A stretch of DNA of 64,000 nucleotides from the NCBI RefSeq assembly GCF_030758975.1, contig NZ_CP132359.1, positions 5,135,426-5,199,425 on the forward strand. The letters are read 5' to 3'. Below the pieces are notes generated by a model, which was not told where the DNA came from, did no database searches, and worked only from the letters and a program-made list of their open reading frames with translations. Source of the stretch: Bosea beijingensis (lineage in GTDB: Bacteria; Pseudomonadota; Alphaproteobacteria; Rhizobiales; Beijerinckiaceae). The number at the start of each line of letters is the position of its first letter. The first letter of the stretch is position 1. Below are positions 20,372 to 28,732 of the stretch, piece by piece. The translations under genes were made by a program, and so were the position numbers.

Positions 20372-20836
20372 ATGGCACTCGACGAAGACATGGCCCTGCT
20401 GGCCCGGCAGCCGCTGCTGAGCCTGATGGATCGCGATGCGTTGCGGCTGCTCGCCTTCGCGGCTGAAAGCCGGATCCTGCGCGCCGGAGACGTGCTGTTC
20501 CGCGCAGGCGAGCCATCGGACGGGGCCGTGCTGGTGGTGTCCGGTGCCGTCGCGCTGACTGTGCAGGATGACGGCAAGCCGGCGAGCGAGATCGTCGGCC
20601 CCGGTGCCTTGATCGGCGAGCTCGCCCTTTTCACCTCGGTGCCGCGCCAGGTGACGGCGATCGCGCGCGAGCCGACGCAGGTGATGCGACTGCCGCGCAG
20701 CGTGATGCGGCGCGTGCTCGGCGAATCACCCGATTCGGCCGAGGCCATTGCTGCTGCCATCGGGGCCCGGTTGCAGGGCTTCGTCGGCGAACTCTCTGCG
20801 GTGCAGGAAGCGCTGAACGCGATCGATCGGAAGTAG
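20372..20836 (+). CDS. Stand-alone cyclic-nucleotide-binding domain protein
   Basis: The 154 residues make one CAP/Crp-type cNMP-binding beta-barrel (ILRAGDVLFRAGEPSDGAVLVVSGAV, then GPGALIGELALFTSVPRQVTAIA holding the phosphate-binding cassette), followed by a short helix. There is no helix-turn-helix, so it is unlikely to bind DNA. It probably works by binding its co-transcribed response regulator or another partner. The phosphate-cassette arginine is present (PRQ). Which nucleotide it binds is unknown. Confidence 0.85.
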   Translation: MALDEDMALLARQPLLSLMDRDALRLLAFAAESRILRAGDVLFRAGEPSDGAVLVVSGAVALTVQDDGKPASEIVGPGALIGELALFTSVPRQVTAIAREPTQVMRLPRSVMRRVLGESPDSAEAIAAAIGARLQGFVGELSAVQEALNAIDRK

Positions 20837-20844
20837 CCTGCCGT

Positions 20845-21762
20845 TCAGGACGAGGGCGGGTGCCTTGCCGCCCGGATTGCGGCGAAGCGCGGCCACAGGC
20901 TGTTGACGCACAGGCCGGAGAGCACCAGCCCGGCTGCGAGGAATTTCCAGCCGGGTAAGGGCTCGCCGAGCAAGATGGCGGCGGCGCCCATTCCGAAGAC
21001 CGGGACCAGCAGGGATGTCGGCGCGACGGTGGCGGCAGCATAGCGCGAGAGCAGCCACCCCCAGATCGCATAGCCGAACATGACATTGCCGACCGCCTGC
21101 CAGATCGCCGCGGCCCAGGCGACGGCTGGCGCATGGACGAGGCCGTCGCGCATCGCCGGCCAGCCCTCGATCGTCCAGGACAGGGCAAGCAGCGGGGGGA
21201 TCGCGAACAGGCTGGTCCAGACGACATAGGCGAGCATGTCGACCTTGGGCGTGCTGCGCGCGACGATATTGCCGGCGGCCCAGCAGAGGGCGGCGCCGAG
21301 CACGAGGACGATGCCGAGCGGTGTGGTCGAGCCGTCGGTATGCCAGAGAATCACGCCGATGCCGAGGGCGGCGAGAGCAAGCCCGGCGAACTGGAAGGGC
21401 TGCACCCGCTCGTGCGTGATCGCGGCCGCCAACAGGATCGTGAAGAAGGGCTGCGACTGCACCACGAGCGAGGCGAGGCCGGGCGCGATATGGCCCTTGA
21501 TGGCAAAGAAGAGCAGGCCGAACTGGCCGGCGCCGATCAGGATGCCATAGGCGGCGAGCTTGCTCCAGGGTGCGTCGGGACGCTTCAGGAAGAACACTGC
21601 TGGCAGCAGCGCGAAAGTGAAGCGCAAGGCCGCGAAGAGCAGCGGCGGGAAATGTTCCACGCCGATATGGATGACGACGAAATTCGTGCCCCAGACGACC
21701 ATGACCGCCAGCGTGATCAGCGTGTCGCGGAGCGAGAGCGAGGTGGGGAGAGCTGGTTGCAC
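20845..21762 (-). CDS. EamA/DMT family transporter (10 membrane segments)
   Basis: A 305-residue drug/metabolite transporter superfamily permease with two EamA repeats. The first opens TLITLAVMVVWGTNFVVIHIGV; the second carries LVLGAALCWAAGNIVA. About ten hydrophobic helices are visible. Many relatives export amino acids or their analogues, but the substrate is not predictable. The start is GTG. It converges with the cNMP-binding gene, whose stop is 8 bp away. Confidence 0.88.
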   Translation of the reverse strand: MQPALPTSLSLRDTLITLAVMVVWGTNFVVIHIGVEHFPPLLFAALRFTFALLPAVFFLKRPDAPWSKLAAYGILIGAGQFGLLFFAIKGHIAPGLASLVVQSQPFFTILLAAAITHERVQPFQFAGLALAALGIGVILWHTDGSTTPLGIVLVLGAALCWAAGNIVARSTPKVDMLAYVVWTSLFAIPPLLALSWTIEGWPAMRDGLVHAPAVAWAAAIWQAVGNVMFGYAIWGWLLSRYAAATVAPTSLLVPVFGMGAAAILLGEPLPGWKFLAAGLVLSGLCVNSLWPRFAAIRAARHPPSS

Positions 21763-21878
21763 GGGTCTGGCTTCGCCTGACGTTTCGCGCAGCCATTACC
21801 ATGCGTGCCGACCTGGCGGTTAGGACGGTCCGGCATGGGGGAGGGGCTGGAGCGGCATGGAAGGCTGCGCCGCTGCCG

Positions 21879-22694
21879 TCAGAGCTCCAGCGTCACCATG
21901 ACCGGGACGTGGTCGGAGGGGCGCTCCCAGCCGCGGGCCTCGCGCAGGAAGGTGAGGTCGCGCAAGGCCGGCTTCAGCCCGTCCGAGAGCCAGATATGGT
22001 CGAGGCGTCGGCCCTTGTTCGAGGCTGCCCAGTCCTGCGCCCGATAGCTCCACCAGGAATAGAGCTTTTCGGGCTCGGGCCGCAGCGTGCGGGCTGCATC
22101 CGTCCAGCCAAGTTCGCTGCGCAGTTTCTCCAGCGTCGTCGTCTCGATCGGCGTATGGCTGACGACGTCGAGGAGCTGCTTGTGGCTCCAGACGTCGTGC
22201 TCATAAGGCGCGATGTTGAGGTCGCCGAGCAGGATCGCCGGCCGGTCGGTCGGCTTCCTGGTCACGCCCCAGGCGCCGATCTCGTCGAGGAAGGCGAGCT
22301 TATGGGCGAATTTATCGTTCTTCTCGGGGTCCGGCAGGTCGCCGCCGGCCGGGATGTAGAAATTATGGATGGCGATGCCGGCAGCAGGACCTGCCGCCTT
22401 GTCGAGCGTCACCGTCATGTGCCGGGCGTCGTTGCGGCCGCACATCGACATCGCCTCTTTCTCGCTGAAGGGCAATTTCGAGACGATGGCGACGCCGTTG
22501 TAGCCCTTCTGACCGATGAAGGCCTGATGGACATAGCCGAGCTGGTGGAAGGCCTTGGCCGGGAACTGCTCGTCCGGCGTCTTGGTCTCCTGCAGGCAGA
22601 GAACGTCGGGGGCATGGGTGGCGAGGTACTCCCCGACCATGCCGATGCGCAGGCGGACGGAATTGATGTTCCAGCTTGTGACGGTGAGTTGCAC
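21879..22694 (-). CDS. xthA: Exodeoxyribonuclease III (AP endonuclease)
   Basis: Base-excision repair nuclease that cuts at abasic sites and trims 3' ends. The 271-residue protein starts with the family pattern TSWNINSVRLR. It carries the metal-binding Glu in CLQETK, then LLGDLNIAP with the catalytic Asp/Asn pair, RLDHIWLS and the terminal PSDHVPVMV. The start is GTG. It lies downstream of lolA on the same strand; lolA-xthA next to ftsK is a common alphaproteobacterial order, which matters for the broken ftsK nearby. Confidence 0.95.
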   Translation of the reverse strand: MQLTVTSWNINSVRLRIGMVGEYLATHAPDVLCLQETKTPDEQFPAKAFHQLGYVHQAFIGQKGYNGVAIVSKLPFSEKEAMSMCGRNDARHMTVTLDKAAGPAAGIAIHNFYIPAGGDLPDPEKNDKFAHKLAFLDEIGAWGVTRKPTDRPAILLGDLNIAPYEHDVWSHKQLLDVVSHTPIETTTLEKLRSELGWTDAARTLRPEPEKLYSWWSYRAQDWAASNKGRRLDHIWLSDGLKPALRDLTFLREARGWERPSDHVPVMVTLEL

Positions 22695-22784
22695 GCGAGG
22701 CTTCCGGCGATCCGGCGATAAGGAGGCCGGAAACTGGGTCGCCCGGACGCAAAAGGCAAGCCGTTTTCGGCTTACCGCGCGTCG

Positions 22785-23633
22785 TCAGAGCCTGCGCTGG
22801 TAGTCGATCACGAAATTCTGCGGATCGGGTCGGCGACGGGTGTCGAGATTGTAGAGCGAGATCGCAGTCTCATAGCCCTGCGGATCGACGACGATCCATT
22901 GCCGGAGCTCGTTGGCGACGAGATCGTATTTCAGCGTGATCTTCGAGGTGCCGCCCAGCGTCGAGCGGTCCTCCAGCCGGACGGTCAGCAGGTCGCCGTC
23001 GACGCTTGCGCCCTTGAGCGTTCCTTCGCGCGCCAGGTCCATCTTCTCGCGCACGAGGAACTTCAGGGGCGTTTGGCCGATCGAATAGAGGTCCTGCGTG
23101 GCGAGGCGCTTGTCGCGGATGGCGACCGAGGTGCCGTCCGCGATCACTTCCGTGGTCGTCGGCGGCTCGTATTCGAAACGCATCTTGCCGGGGCGCTGAA
23201 TGTAGATGCGCCCCTCCAGGCGGCGCCCGTTGGAGGCGTGCTGGATGAAATTGCCCTGCAGGGTCTGGAAGCTGTTGAGATAGGCGTTCAGCCGCTCGAC
23301 GGCCTCTTCCTGCGTCGCGGGCGGGGCTTGCTTGCTCTTGGCCGGCGCGGCCGCGGGTTTCGCCGTCTCGACTGCGGGGGCGGCCGCGGCTGGGGCGTTC
23401 GTCGCGACAGCCTGAACCGGAGCGGCTTCCGTCGCGGCGCTGCGCGCCTGGCCAAGTCCCGCGGGCCGGGGTGGCGGCAGCACGAGGCGCGGCGCGGCCG
23501 GTTTCGCGGCAACAGGCTTCGGCGGCTGGAGCTGAAGCGGCTGAGCCGCCAGCGGGCCGGCCACGAGCGCGCAGCCGACCAATGTCGTCACCAGAACCGA
23601 AGCCCGAAGGGCCGGGGTCAATCTCTCGAGCAA
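22785..23633 (-). CDS. lolA: LolA-like outer-membrane lipoprotein carrier
   Basis: Periplasmic chaperone that takes lipoproteins from LolCDE to the outer membrane. The 282-residue protein has an N-terminal signal (VLVTTLVGCALVAGPLAAQP) and an Ala/Pro-rich linker of about 80 residues. The LolA fold follows: LNSFQTLQGNFIQ, GRIYIQRPGKMRFEYEPP and IRDKRLATQDLYSIGQTPL. The long linker is usual in Rhizobiales. The start is TTG in the reading frame; an ATG slightly upstream is out of frame. Confidence 0.9.
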   Translation of the reverse strand: MLERLTPALRASVLVTTLVGCALVAGPLAAQPLQLQPPKPVAAKPAAPRLVLPPPRPAGLGQARSAATEAAPVQAVATNAPAAAAPAVETAKPAAAPAKSKQAPPATQEEAVERLNAYLNSFQTLQGNFIQHASNGRRLEGRIYIQRPGKMRFEYEPPTTTEVIADGTSVAIRDKRLATQDLYSIGQTPLKFLVREKMDLAREGTLKGASVDGDLLTVRLEDRSTLGGTSKITLKYDLVANELRQWIVVDPQGYETAISLYNLDTRRRPDPQNFVIDYQRRL

Positions 23634-23820
23634 GGCTGCTCCATTCCTTGTGCCCCGGCCATTGCTGCCGCAGCCTAGAGATCGCTGACGCGGGGATCGG
23701 ACGATTTCCGATCCGGTCTTTACCGTCTCAACGTTTGGTCTGCTGCCGAGGTTGCAGCATCGTCATGGCAATTTGAGGACTGGTGCCGGTTGCCGCAAGG
23801 GCGCAGGTTCGTCGCAAGCC

Positions 23821-24324
23821 TCATTCGTCATGCTGGTTCTGGCTCTCGACAAGGATCTCGCGTTTCCCTGCGTGGTTGGCCGGCCCGACGATGCCCTCGT
23901 TCTCCATGCGCTCCATGATGGATGCGGCGCGGTTGTAGCCGATCTGGAGGCGGCGCTGGATGTAGGAGGTCGAGGCCTTCCTGTCGCGCAGCACGACCGC
24001 CACCGCCTGCTCGTAGGGGTCGTCGCTGTCGGCCTGGCCCATGCCGGTCTTGTCGAAGACGGCGCCGTCCTCGTCCTCTGCGCCCTCGTCCTCCTCGGAG
24101 GTGACGGCGTCGAGATATTGCGGCCGGCCTTGCGTCTTGAGATGGGCCACGACCTTCTCGACCTCGGCATCGCTGACGAAGGGGCCGTGGACGCGGGTGA
24201 TGCGCCCGCCGCCGGCCATGTAGAGCATGTCGCCCTGGCCCAGAAGCTGCTCGGCGCCCATCTCGCCCAGGATCGTGCGCGAGTCGATCTTCGAGGTGAC
24301 CTGGAAGGAGATGCGGGTCGGGAA
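23821..24324 (-). pseudogene. ftsK: C-terminal remnant of DNA translocase FtsK (motor end plus gamma domain)
   Basis: From the junction at about 24321-24325 the frame reads FPTRISFQVTSKIDSRTIL, then GEMGAEQLLGQGDMLYMAGG, exactly FtsK motor-domain sequence. It continues to a complete KOPS-reading winged-helix gamma domain (YEQAVAVVLRDRKASTSYIQRRLQIGYNRAASIMERME) and a normal C-terminus. The N-terminal membrane domain, linker and Walker motifs (usually about 650 residues) are absent. Upstream sequence is imuB/imuA instead. It lies where full ftsK normally sits, ahead of lolA. An internal ATG (24261) could in theory give a 146-residue gamma-domain protein, but no ribosome site is evident. Confidence 0.88.
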
Positions 24325-24349
24325 GGAAGACCGAGACGACCCGTGTCAT
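24320..24349 (-). pseudogene. imuB: First ten codons of imuB, fused to ftsK
   Basis: MTRVVSVFLP is the typical N-terminus of ImuB, the Y-family-like mutasome adaptor that works with ImuA and DnaE2. After this point the sequence switches to ftsK in another frame. The ATG overlaps the imuA 3' end, the normal imuA-imuB arrangement, so the operon was intact up to here. The bases CTTCC at the switch are shared by both parents. Confidence 0.75.
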
Positions 24350-25016
24350 CGCATGCCTCCAACTCGAAATCCGCGCTTTCGCCCGCCCGGGCCCTGATCA
24401 GCTCAACAAGCCAGCGTGACCGTCCCACCCCAGGAACCGGCAATGCTGTCGATGGCAGAACCGAGACCCGCCATCGGGTCATCGCCGCCGTCGGCTGCCC
24501 GAAATCAGAGGCATCGACTTCGCGCCGCCATCGTCGCAGCGCGATGCCGATAGAGCCGGTGCCTTCGGCCGCCAGCTGAAGGCGCCGGGAGGCGGTCATC
24601 GAGAGGCGGCAGACCTCGCCAACGACAGAGCCAAGCCCACCATGGCGCAGGCCCTCTTCCATGCAGGCGAGCACCGTCTTGTCATCGCCGGCCTCGACAT
24701 AGATCACGCGATCAGAGATCAGCCCCGCCTGTGCCATTGCCGGCGCGAATAGATCGGCTCGGGTGAGACACCAGAGCACCTTGCCACGACTCCTGGCGGC
24801 AACCCCGGCGCTGAACAATGCTGCTGCTGCCCCGTCAATCGCGCCATTGCCGCCACCAGCGACTTCATGGAGTGCCCCAAGAGCAAGGCCTCCACCGGGC
24901 AACCGTGAATCGACCGTCGCGATTCCGAACGGCAACACCGTCCGACCGCGGGCGCTTCGGCCCTCGATACGCTCGATCTGGTCGCGGAGCGACTGAAATA
25001 CCGGCTGTGGCCGCAA
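24322..25016 (-). CDS. imuA: ImuA (SulA/RecA-like mutasome protein), 3' end displaced by rearrangement
   Basis: ImuA belongs to the damage-inducible ImuA-ImuB-DnaE2 mutagenesis cassette. The frame begins at a TTG (25014-25016) 30 bp after an SOS box. It carries the RecA-like core FGIATVDSRLPGGGLALGALHEV, VLWCLTRADLF, and YVEAGDDKTVLACMEEGLRHGGL, ending RWLVELIRARAGESADFELEACDDTGRL as in family members. At about 24322 the natural 3' end is lost and the frame reads on out of phase through ftsK to 23763, adding about 186 foreign residues. Function is doubtful because imuB is missing and the tail is junk. Confidence 0.8.
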
Positions 25017-25046
25017 CAGACTTGACCTGCTAGAACGATGCTTGAT

Positions 25047-25061
25047 GTTCCTCTTATGTTC
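25047..25061 (-). promoter_or_regulatory. LexA (SOS) box upstream of imuA
   Basis: On the minus strand the site reads GAACATAAGAGGAAC, a perfect GAAC-N7-GAAC, the alphaproteobacterial LexA consensus. It is 30 bp before the imuA start, fitting known SOS control of imuAB-dnaE2 operons. Confidence 0.85.
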
Positions 25062-25173
25062 TCGGTGGAGGCCGAAGAGTCAAGGTCGGTATTTGGCAGC
25101 GAGACAGACCCGGGTCTATAAAAGGTTGTCGGCAACCGGATAACGTCGGGCCGGCATCTAACCGCCAAGCTAG

Positions 25174-26853
25174 TCACGATGCGGCTAATGTGCCGACATC
25201 GCCGTGGGCTGACACTTCGCCCGTGTTGAACTGAAGCTCGCAGCGCACGCCGCTCAGCAGGTATTTGATTTCAACCGAAGCTTCCGCATCCGGACCAAAG
25301 GCGCGCCGAACCAGTTTCGATCCGAAACCCTCAATGGTTGGCACGGCGACCGGTGGACCGCCCCGCTCCTGCCACTGGAGCGTTACCCGTTCTCGCTCGA
25401 CGATCCAGGAAACCTGGATGGCGCCTTGTTCGGTCGACAGAGCACCATACTTGGTAGCGTTCGTAGCCAGTTCGTGCACGATCATCGATAGCGATAGCGC
25501 AATGTTCGGCGCCAGCAGATGCGGCTCGCCTGAGAGAACCACGCCGTCTTCGCGCGCCAGATGGGGCTTGAGCGCTGTCGTAACGATGGCCCGTATATCA
25601 CCTCCCGCAAATTCCTCGCCCAAGAGCACGTCGTACGCTCCCGCCAGCGCTATCAGGCGTTCAGCAAAGGATCGCGTAAGCTCCGGTTCTTTTCCCCGGA
25701 ATGTCTGATTGGCGATCGCCTGGACAAGTGTGAGCGTATTTTTCACACGGTGAGCGAGTTCGCGCATAAGAAGATCGCGCTGCGCCTCGGAGCGCTTGAT
25801 CTCCAAGGAGCGCTGTTCGAGTTCGTCGAGCATCCTGTCGAGGGCTTCACCGACTAGTTCAACATCGCCATCATTGGCGTGAAAGCCGGTCCGGGCGCTG
25901 CCAGCGCCCTCTTGCCAAGCTTTGATGACGCTGACGATTCGGTTGACGGGTCGGCGGATCAAGCCGCCTGCAAGCCACGCGGCAGCCAGAGCAATCACGC
26001 TTCCCAGCGTGATTGACAGTGCCGCGATGAATGTCTGCCGATTCACACCGGAATAAGCGTCGGCCTTGGAAATGCCGACGCTGATATAGAGTCCTTCCGG
26101 CGGACGGGTTGTTGGGCTGTACGCAATGACCCGCGGTGTTCCGTCCTGGCTCATGACATCCATGACGCCTTCGGCAGGGCCGTTGATCAGATGCTGAAAA
26201 CTGTCCGGAATGCGGGTTCCGACGAAGCGCTCCGGCAGCGGGTTACGCGCGATGATGACACCATTGCGGTCCGCAATCGTCAGGGCGCCACGCTCTCCCA
26301 ACCCGCGATCGCGAATGCGGTCATTCAACCAATCCAGCCGGATGCCGCTGGTCAAAACGGCGACCGTGCGGCCCTCCTTGTTTTGCACGGGCCGTGCAAG
26401 CGGCAGGACAGCCACGTCCGTCAATCGGCTGTGCGTGTACTCTCCGATGTGGAAGGCGTTCCGGCTGATCACCTCTTTGAAATACGGCCTGTCGGCGAAA
26501 CTCTGGCCAAGCGGCATACCTGTCGGCTCGCAAATTAGCGTGCCGGAGAGATCGAGCACGAACAGGTTTCGGATCCATGGGACGGCGGGAAGCAACGGCT
26601 CCAGGGCGTCTTTGCAAGCGGAGGGATCGGTTGCGGCTTGCTGCACGGCCGGGATGGCAGCCGTCGCCGCCAGCAGGCCTTTGGCGCCTTCGATTAGACG
26701 CTCCATTTCTGAGGTAGCCTTGCGGTTTTCCTCAAGCGCCTTTGCGTCCACCTGCTTTTTGATCGCCGTTCGCGAGGTATACTCGTTGTACGCTAAAAGC
26801 ACGGTAGCCGGAATCAGCGCTGCGACCGCAACGAAGATGAGCCGCTTCTTCAT
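25174..26853 (-). CDS. HWE-family sensor histidine kinase with dCache-type periplasmic sensor and HAMP
   Basis: The 559-residue inner-membrane kinase has a first membrane helix at residues 4-22 and a periplasmic Cache-like region to about 270, including VPWIRNLFVLDLSGTLICEP and FADRPYFKEV typical of dCache. A second helix at about 275-298 and a HAMP linker follow. The HWE dimerisation region has the phospho-acceptor H368 in RELAHRVKNTL. The ATPase has N466 in VHELATNATKYGAL and the diagnostic W494-x-E496 (QWQE). No response regulator is adjacent. Ligand and target are unknown. Confidence 0.92.
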   Translation of the reverse strand: MKKRLIFVAVAALIPATVLLAYNEYTSRTAIKKQVDAKALEENRKATSEMERLIEGAKGLLAATAAIPAVQQAATDPSACKDALEPLLPAVPWIRNLFVLDLSGTLICEPTGMPLGQSFADRPYFKEVISRNAFHIGEYTHSRLTDVAVLPLARPVQNKEGRTVAVLTSGIRLDWLNDRIRDRGLGERGALTIADRNGVIIARNPLPERFVGTRIPDSFQHLINGPAEGVMDVMSQDGTPRVIAYSPTTRPPEGLYISVGISKADAYSGVNRQTFIAALSITLGSVIALAAAWLAGGLIRRPVNRIVSVIKAWQEGAGSARTGFHANDGDVELVGEALDRMLDELEQRSLEIKRSEAQRDLLMRELAHRVKNTLTLVQAIANQTFRGKEPELTRSFAERLIALAGAYDVLLGEEFAGGDIRAIVTTALKPHLAREDGVVLSGEPHLLAPNIALSLSMIVHELATNATKYGALSTEQGAIQVSWIVERERVTLQWQERGGPPVAVPTIEGFGSKLVRRAFGPDAEASVEIKYLLSGVRCELQFNTGEVSAHGDVGTLAAS

Positions 26854-27650
26854 TATGCCCTCCGCGTCGCGACTATCTGGATGCAGCTTCCCCGACGCAA
26901 GGCCTCCGCGAGGGCGGAAGCAGAGATTTCTAGCGACAGGATTGCGCAGGCTGAGGGATCACGTTGTCGAGCAGGATCTCCGGATCCGTTCGTCAGTGCG
27001 GATTTCGTCAGACAATCAGCCCTAGCTCACAGATTTCACCAATGAATTCGGCCGCGGTGGCTCCAATCGTACGCTCAATGTAGCCCGATTAAACGTCGTA
27101 CTAGCCTCGTCTAGCCCAATTGCTCGTCGCACGCTTCACAATTGGGCTATACGACGGGCTTGGAAGAGCCAGAGGTCCCGCCATGTTGGCGGTCGGCCTG
27201 TGCCGACACCCTAAGTTTGTCAGGTGAGGGTGAGCTAAGCCTTGCCATCGCTGACATCGCATTTTCGACGTCAGCCAGTATGTCGGCGACGGACCCCAAA
27301 GTATATCGGCGTCATTTCTCGCTGCTTAGTGCCGGCACGAACGAGGCATCATGGCGCCTCTGCACACGCTATATCCCGGTAGAGCGCGAAGGCGCTTGGG
27401 TCATCGTCCTATTCGTCAGGTGAGCGCATGATTCTGTTCGAGCGAATTCGAAAGAATGCCGACGCATTTCGTCAGGTCGGAGATCGCGCGGCGCGGGAAG
27501 GGCGGACAATGACAGTAGCGAGCGCGTTGCTAAAATCCTCCATAGGAAGCCTAAATCCTTAGGCGTTCTGTCTGCATTATTGTAAGGGCTGGTGAGGTAA
27601 GTACCGATTCTTCAGTTTCGACGCAGTAAAAACTTGTATAAGGTTGCGGC
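26854..27650. other. About 800 bp without a convincing gene, accessory-type DNA
   Basis: The region is less GC-rich and irregular. A 26-codon minus-strand stub (27008-27088) reads YIERTIGATAAEFIGEICE and may be a decayed gene end. A plus frame at 27142-27423 (93 codons) has no recognised family and starts inside the palindrome. Three related TAGCCC-AATT-type words occur at about 27081, 27112 and, inverted, 27139. The last 100 bp are AT-rich and probably hold the promoter of the next gene. Confidence 0.5.
27107..27154. repeat. Long inverted repeat (16-bp arms, one mismatch, 16-nt spacer)
   Basis: The arm TCGTCTAGCCCAATTG (27107-27122) pairs with CAATTGGGCTATACGA (27139-27154) at 15 of 16 positions; the inner 11 bp are perfect. 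A further related word TAGCCCGATT is at 27081-27090. It could be a terminator of a lost gene, an operator for an unknown regulator, or the end of a mobile element. Confidence 0.7.
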
Positions 27651-28322
27651 ATGTTAAATCAGAGCGATAATCAGACCGCATGGGCATTCCAGTTAGACGG
27701 GGTATTTATTGATTATTATGGATATGGAAAAATTCATATCCCTAGATGTAATTTATGTCCAGATACGGTGATTCGCATCGTATGCGATGACGAAAAAGTT
27801 ACTATCAACCAGTGCGATGCGGTAAAATATAGTAAGCATGTTAAGCATTATACGAGTTACCAACTAGCGAATGCTCACTCTGTGTCGGTCATTGAAGGGC
27901 ATGTTAAGGAGGTTCATTCGCCGGGGATTGGTGGGTTAACTGTGCATGAAAATGCCATTGTAGAATATGTCACCAACATCGCTCCTGAGCGGCAGCCCTA
28001 TTTGGGTAAGACATACGATCGTAGCGGCATCGCCTTTTACGTCCATGGCCTCGCCAGTATCCCAATTGGCGATGTCCATCTTGAGCCAGGCGCGCCCATC
28101 GAGGTTGGGATCGGGAAGGGATACGTCGCCGTGCTTCAAAATCGGAGAGAAAAGAGAAGGCACGCCATCGATCCCATTGTCGCTGATCATCTCCGCGCTG
28201 CTACTGTCATCAACGTTTATGCTACGCGCGAGTTGAACGGCTTGCCACCAACAGATCCTACGAACCCACTTCCCTTTGAGCATGTGGGGTATCCGGTAAC
28301 CAATCTGATCGAGCTCGAATAA
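27651..28322 (+). CDS. Hypothetical protein, AT-rich orphan gene
   Basis: I do not recognise this 223-residue protein. It has no signal peptide or membrane segment. It looks beta-rich and contains a CNLC pair near residue 34 that is not a full zinc motif. The first 300 bp are much AT-richer (ATTTATTGATTATTATGG-type sequence) than any neighbour, while the second half approaches local GC. This suggests recent transfer or a composite gene. An AAGG about 7 bp before the ATG supports the start. It lies between an orphan kinase and an integrase, so it is likely island cargo. Confidence 0.7.
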   Translation: MLNQSDNQTAWAFQLDGVFIDYYGYGKIHIPRCNLCPDTVIRIVCDDEKVTINQCDAVKYSKHVKHYTSYQLANAHSVSVIEGHVKEVHSPGIGGLTVHENAIVEYVTNIAPERQPYLGKTYDRSGIAFYVHGLASIPIGDVHLEPGAPIEVGIGKGYVAVLQNRREKRRHAIDPIVADHLRAATVINVYATRELNGLPPTDPTNPLPFEHVGYPVTNLIELE

Positions 28323-28732
28323 CGCAAAGCGGCCGCCGGTTCTGTTAGTCGAAATCCGCCAGCGCAGGTTGTGAGCATACGCAGCCAGGCTGGCAGTGGG
28401 TAGGGTTCCAGGCAGCTCGATCGCTCACCAAACAATTTGCGCACTTGGCTCTCTGGGCAAAGGCGTGTTCCGGCGAGCCCCCGTAAGCAATATTAGGCGT
28501 AAGCGCCGGTAAGGGTAGGAAGGGGCTAAAACCATGTCCCACCCAACGCGCCTGTGCCGCGAGTGCGCCGCGATTGCCAGCGGCGTAGTAGCGACTGGTA
28601 ACTCGTCCGAGGGATATAGAACGGCGCCACTCAAGGAACCAAAAATGCGCAGCTGACGGCGGAAGGATGCGCTCGCGCTTGGAGAGGTCGTTGGGGCCAA
28701 TGTCTAGGGTTCAAGGCCGATATGTCAGATCA
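28323..28732. other. 410 bp between the orphan gene and the integrase; perhaps one tiny ORF
   Basis: No established gene is seen. A 40-codon frame at 28534-28656 is described separately. Other frames lack start signals or family resemblance. No att-type direct repeat shared with the integrase upstream region was found beyond a 9-bp CCGGTAACC word (28301-28309 and about 30342-30350), which is too short to rely on. Confidence 0.4.
28534..28656 (+). CDS. Possible 40-residue protein with a C-x2-C pair
   Basis: The frame begins MSHPTRLCRECAAIASGV and has a good AGGAAGGGG ribosome-site-like stretch about 8 bp upstream. One CREC pair might bind metal only in a dimer or with other ligands. There is no family match that I know. 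It is too short for confidence and may be chance. Confidence 0.22.
   Translation: MSHPTRLCRECAAIASGVVATGNSSEGYRTAPLKEPKMRS

Noticed and set aside
27008..27088. 26-codon minus-strand stub reading YIERTIGATAAEFIGEICE
   Set aside because: It looks protein-like and may be a decayed gene end, but it is too short and lacks a start, so it is only mentioned in the gap description.
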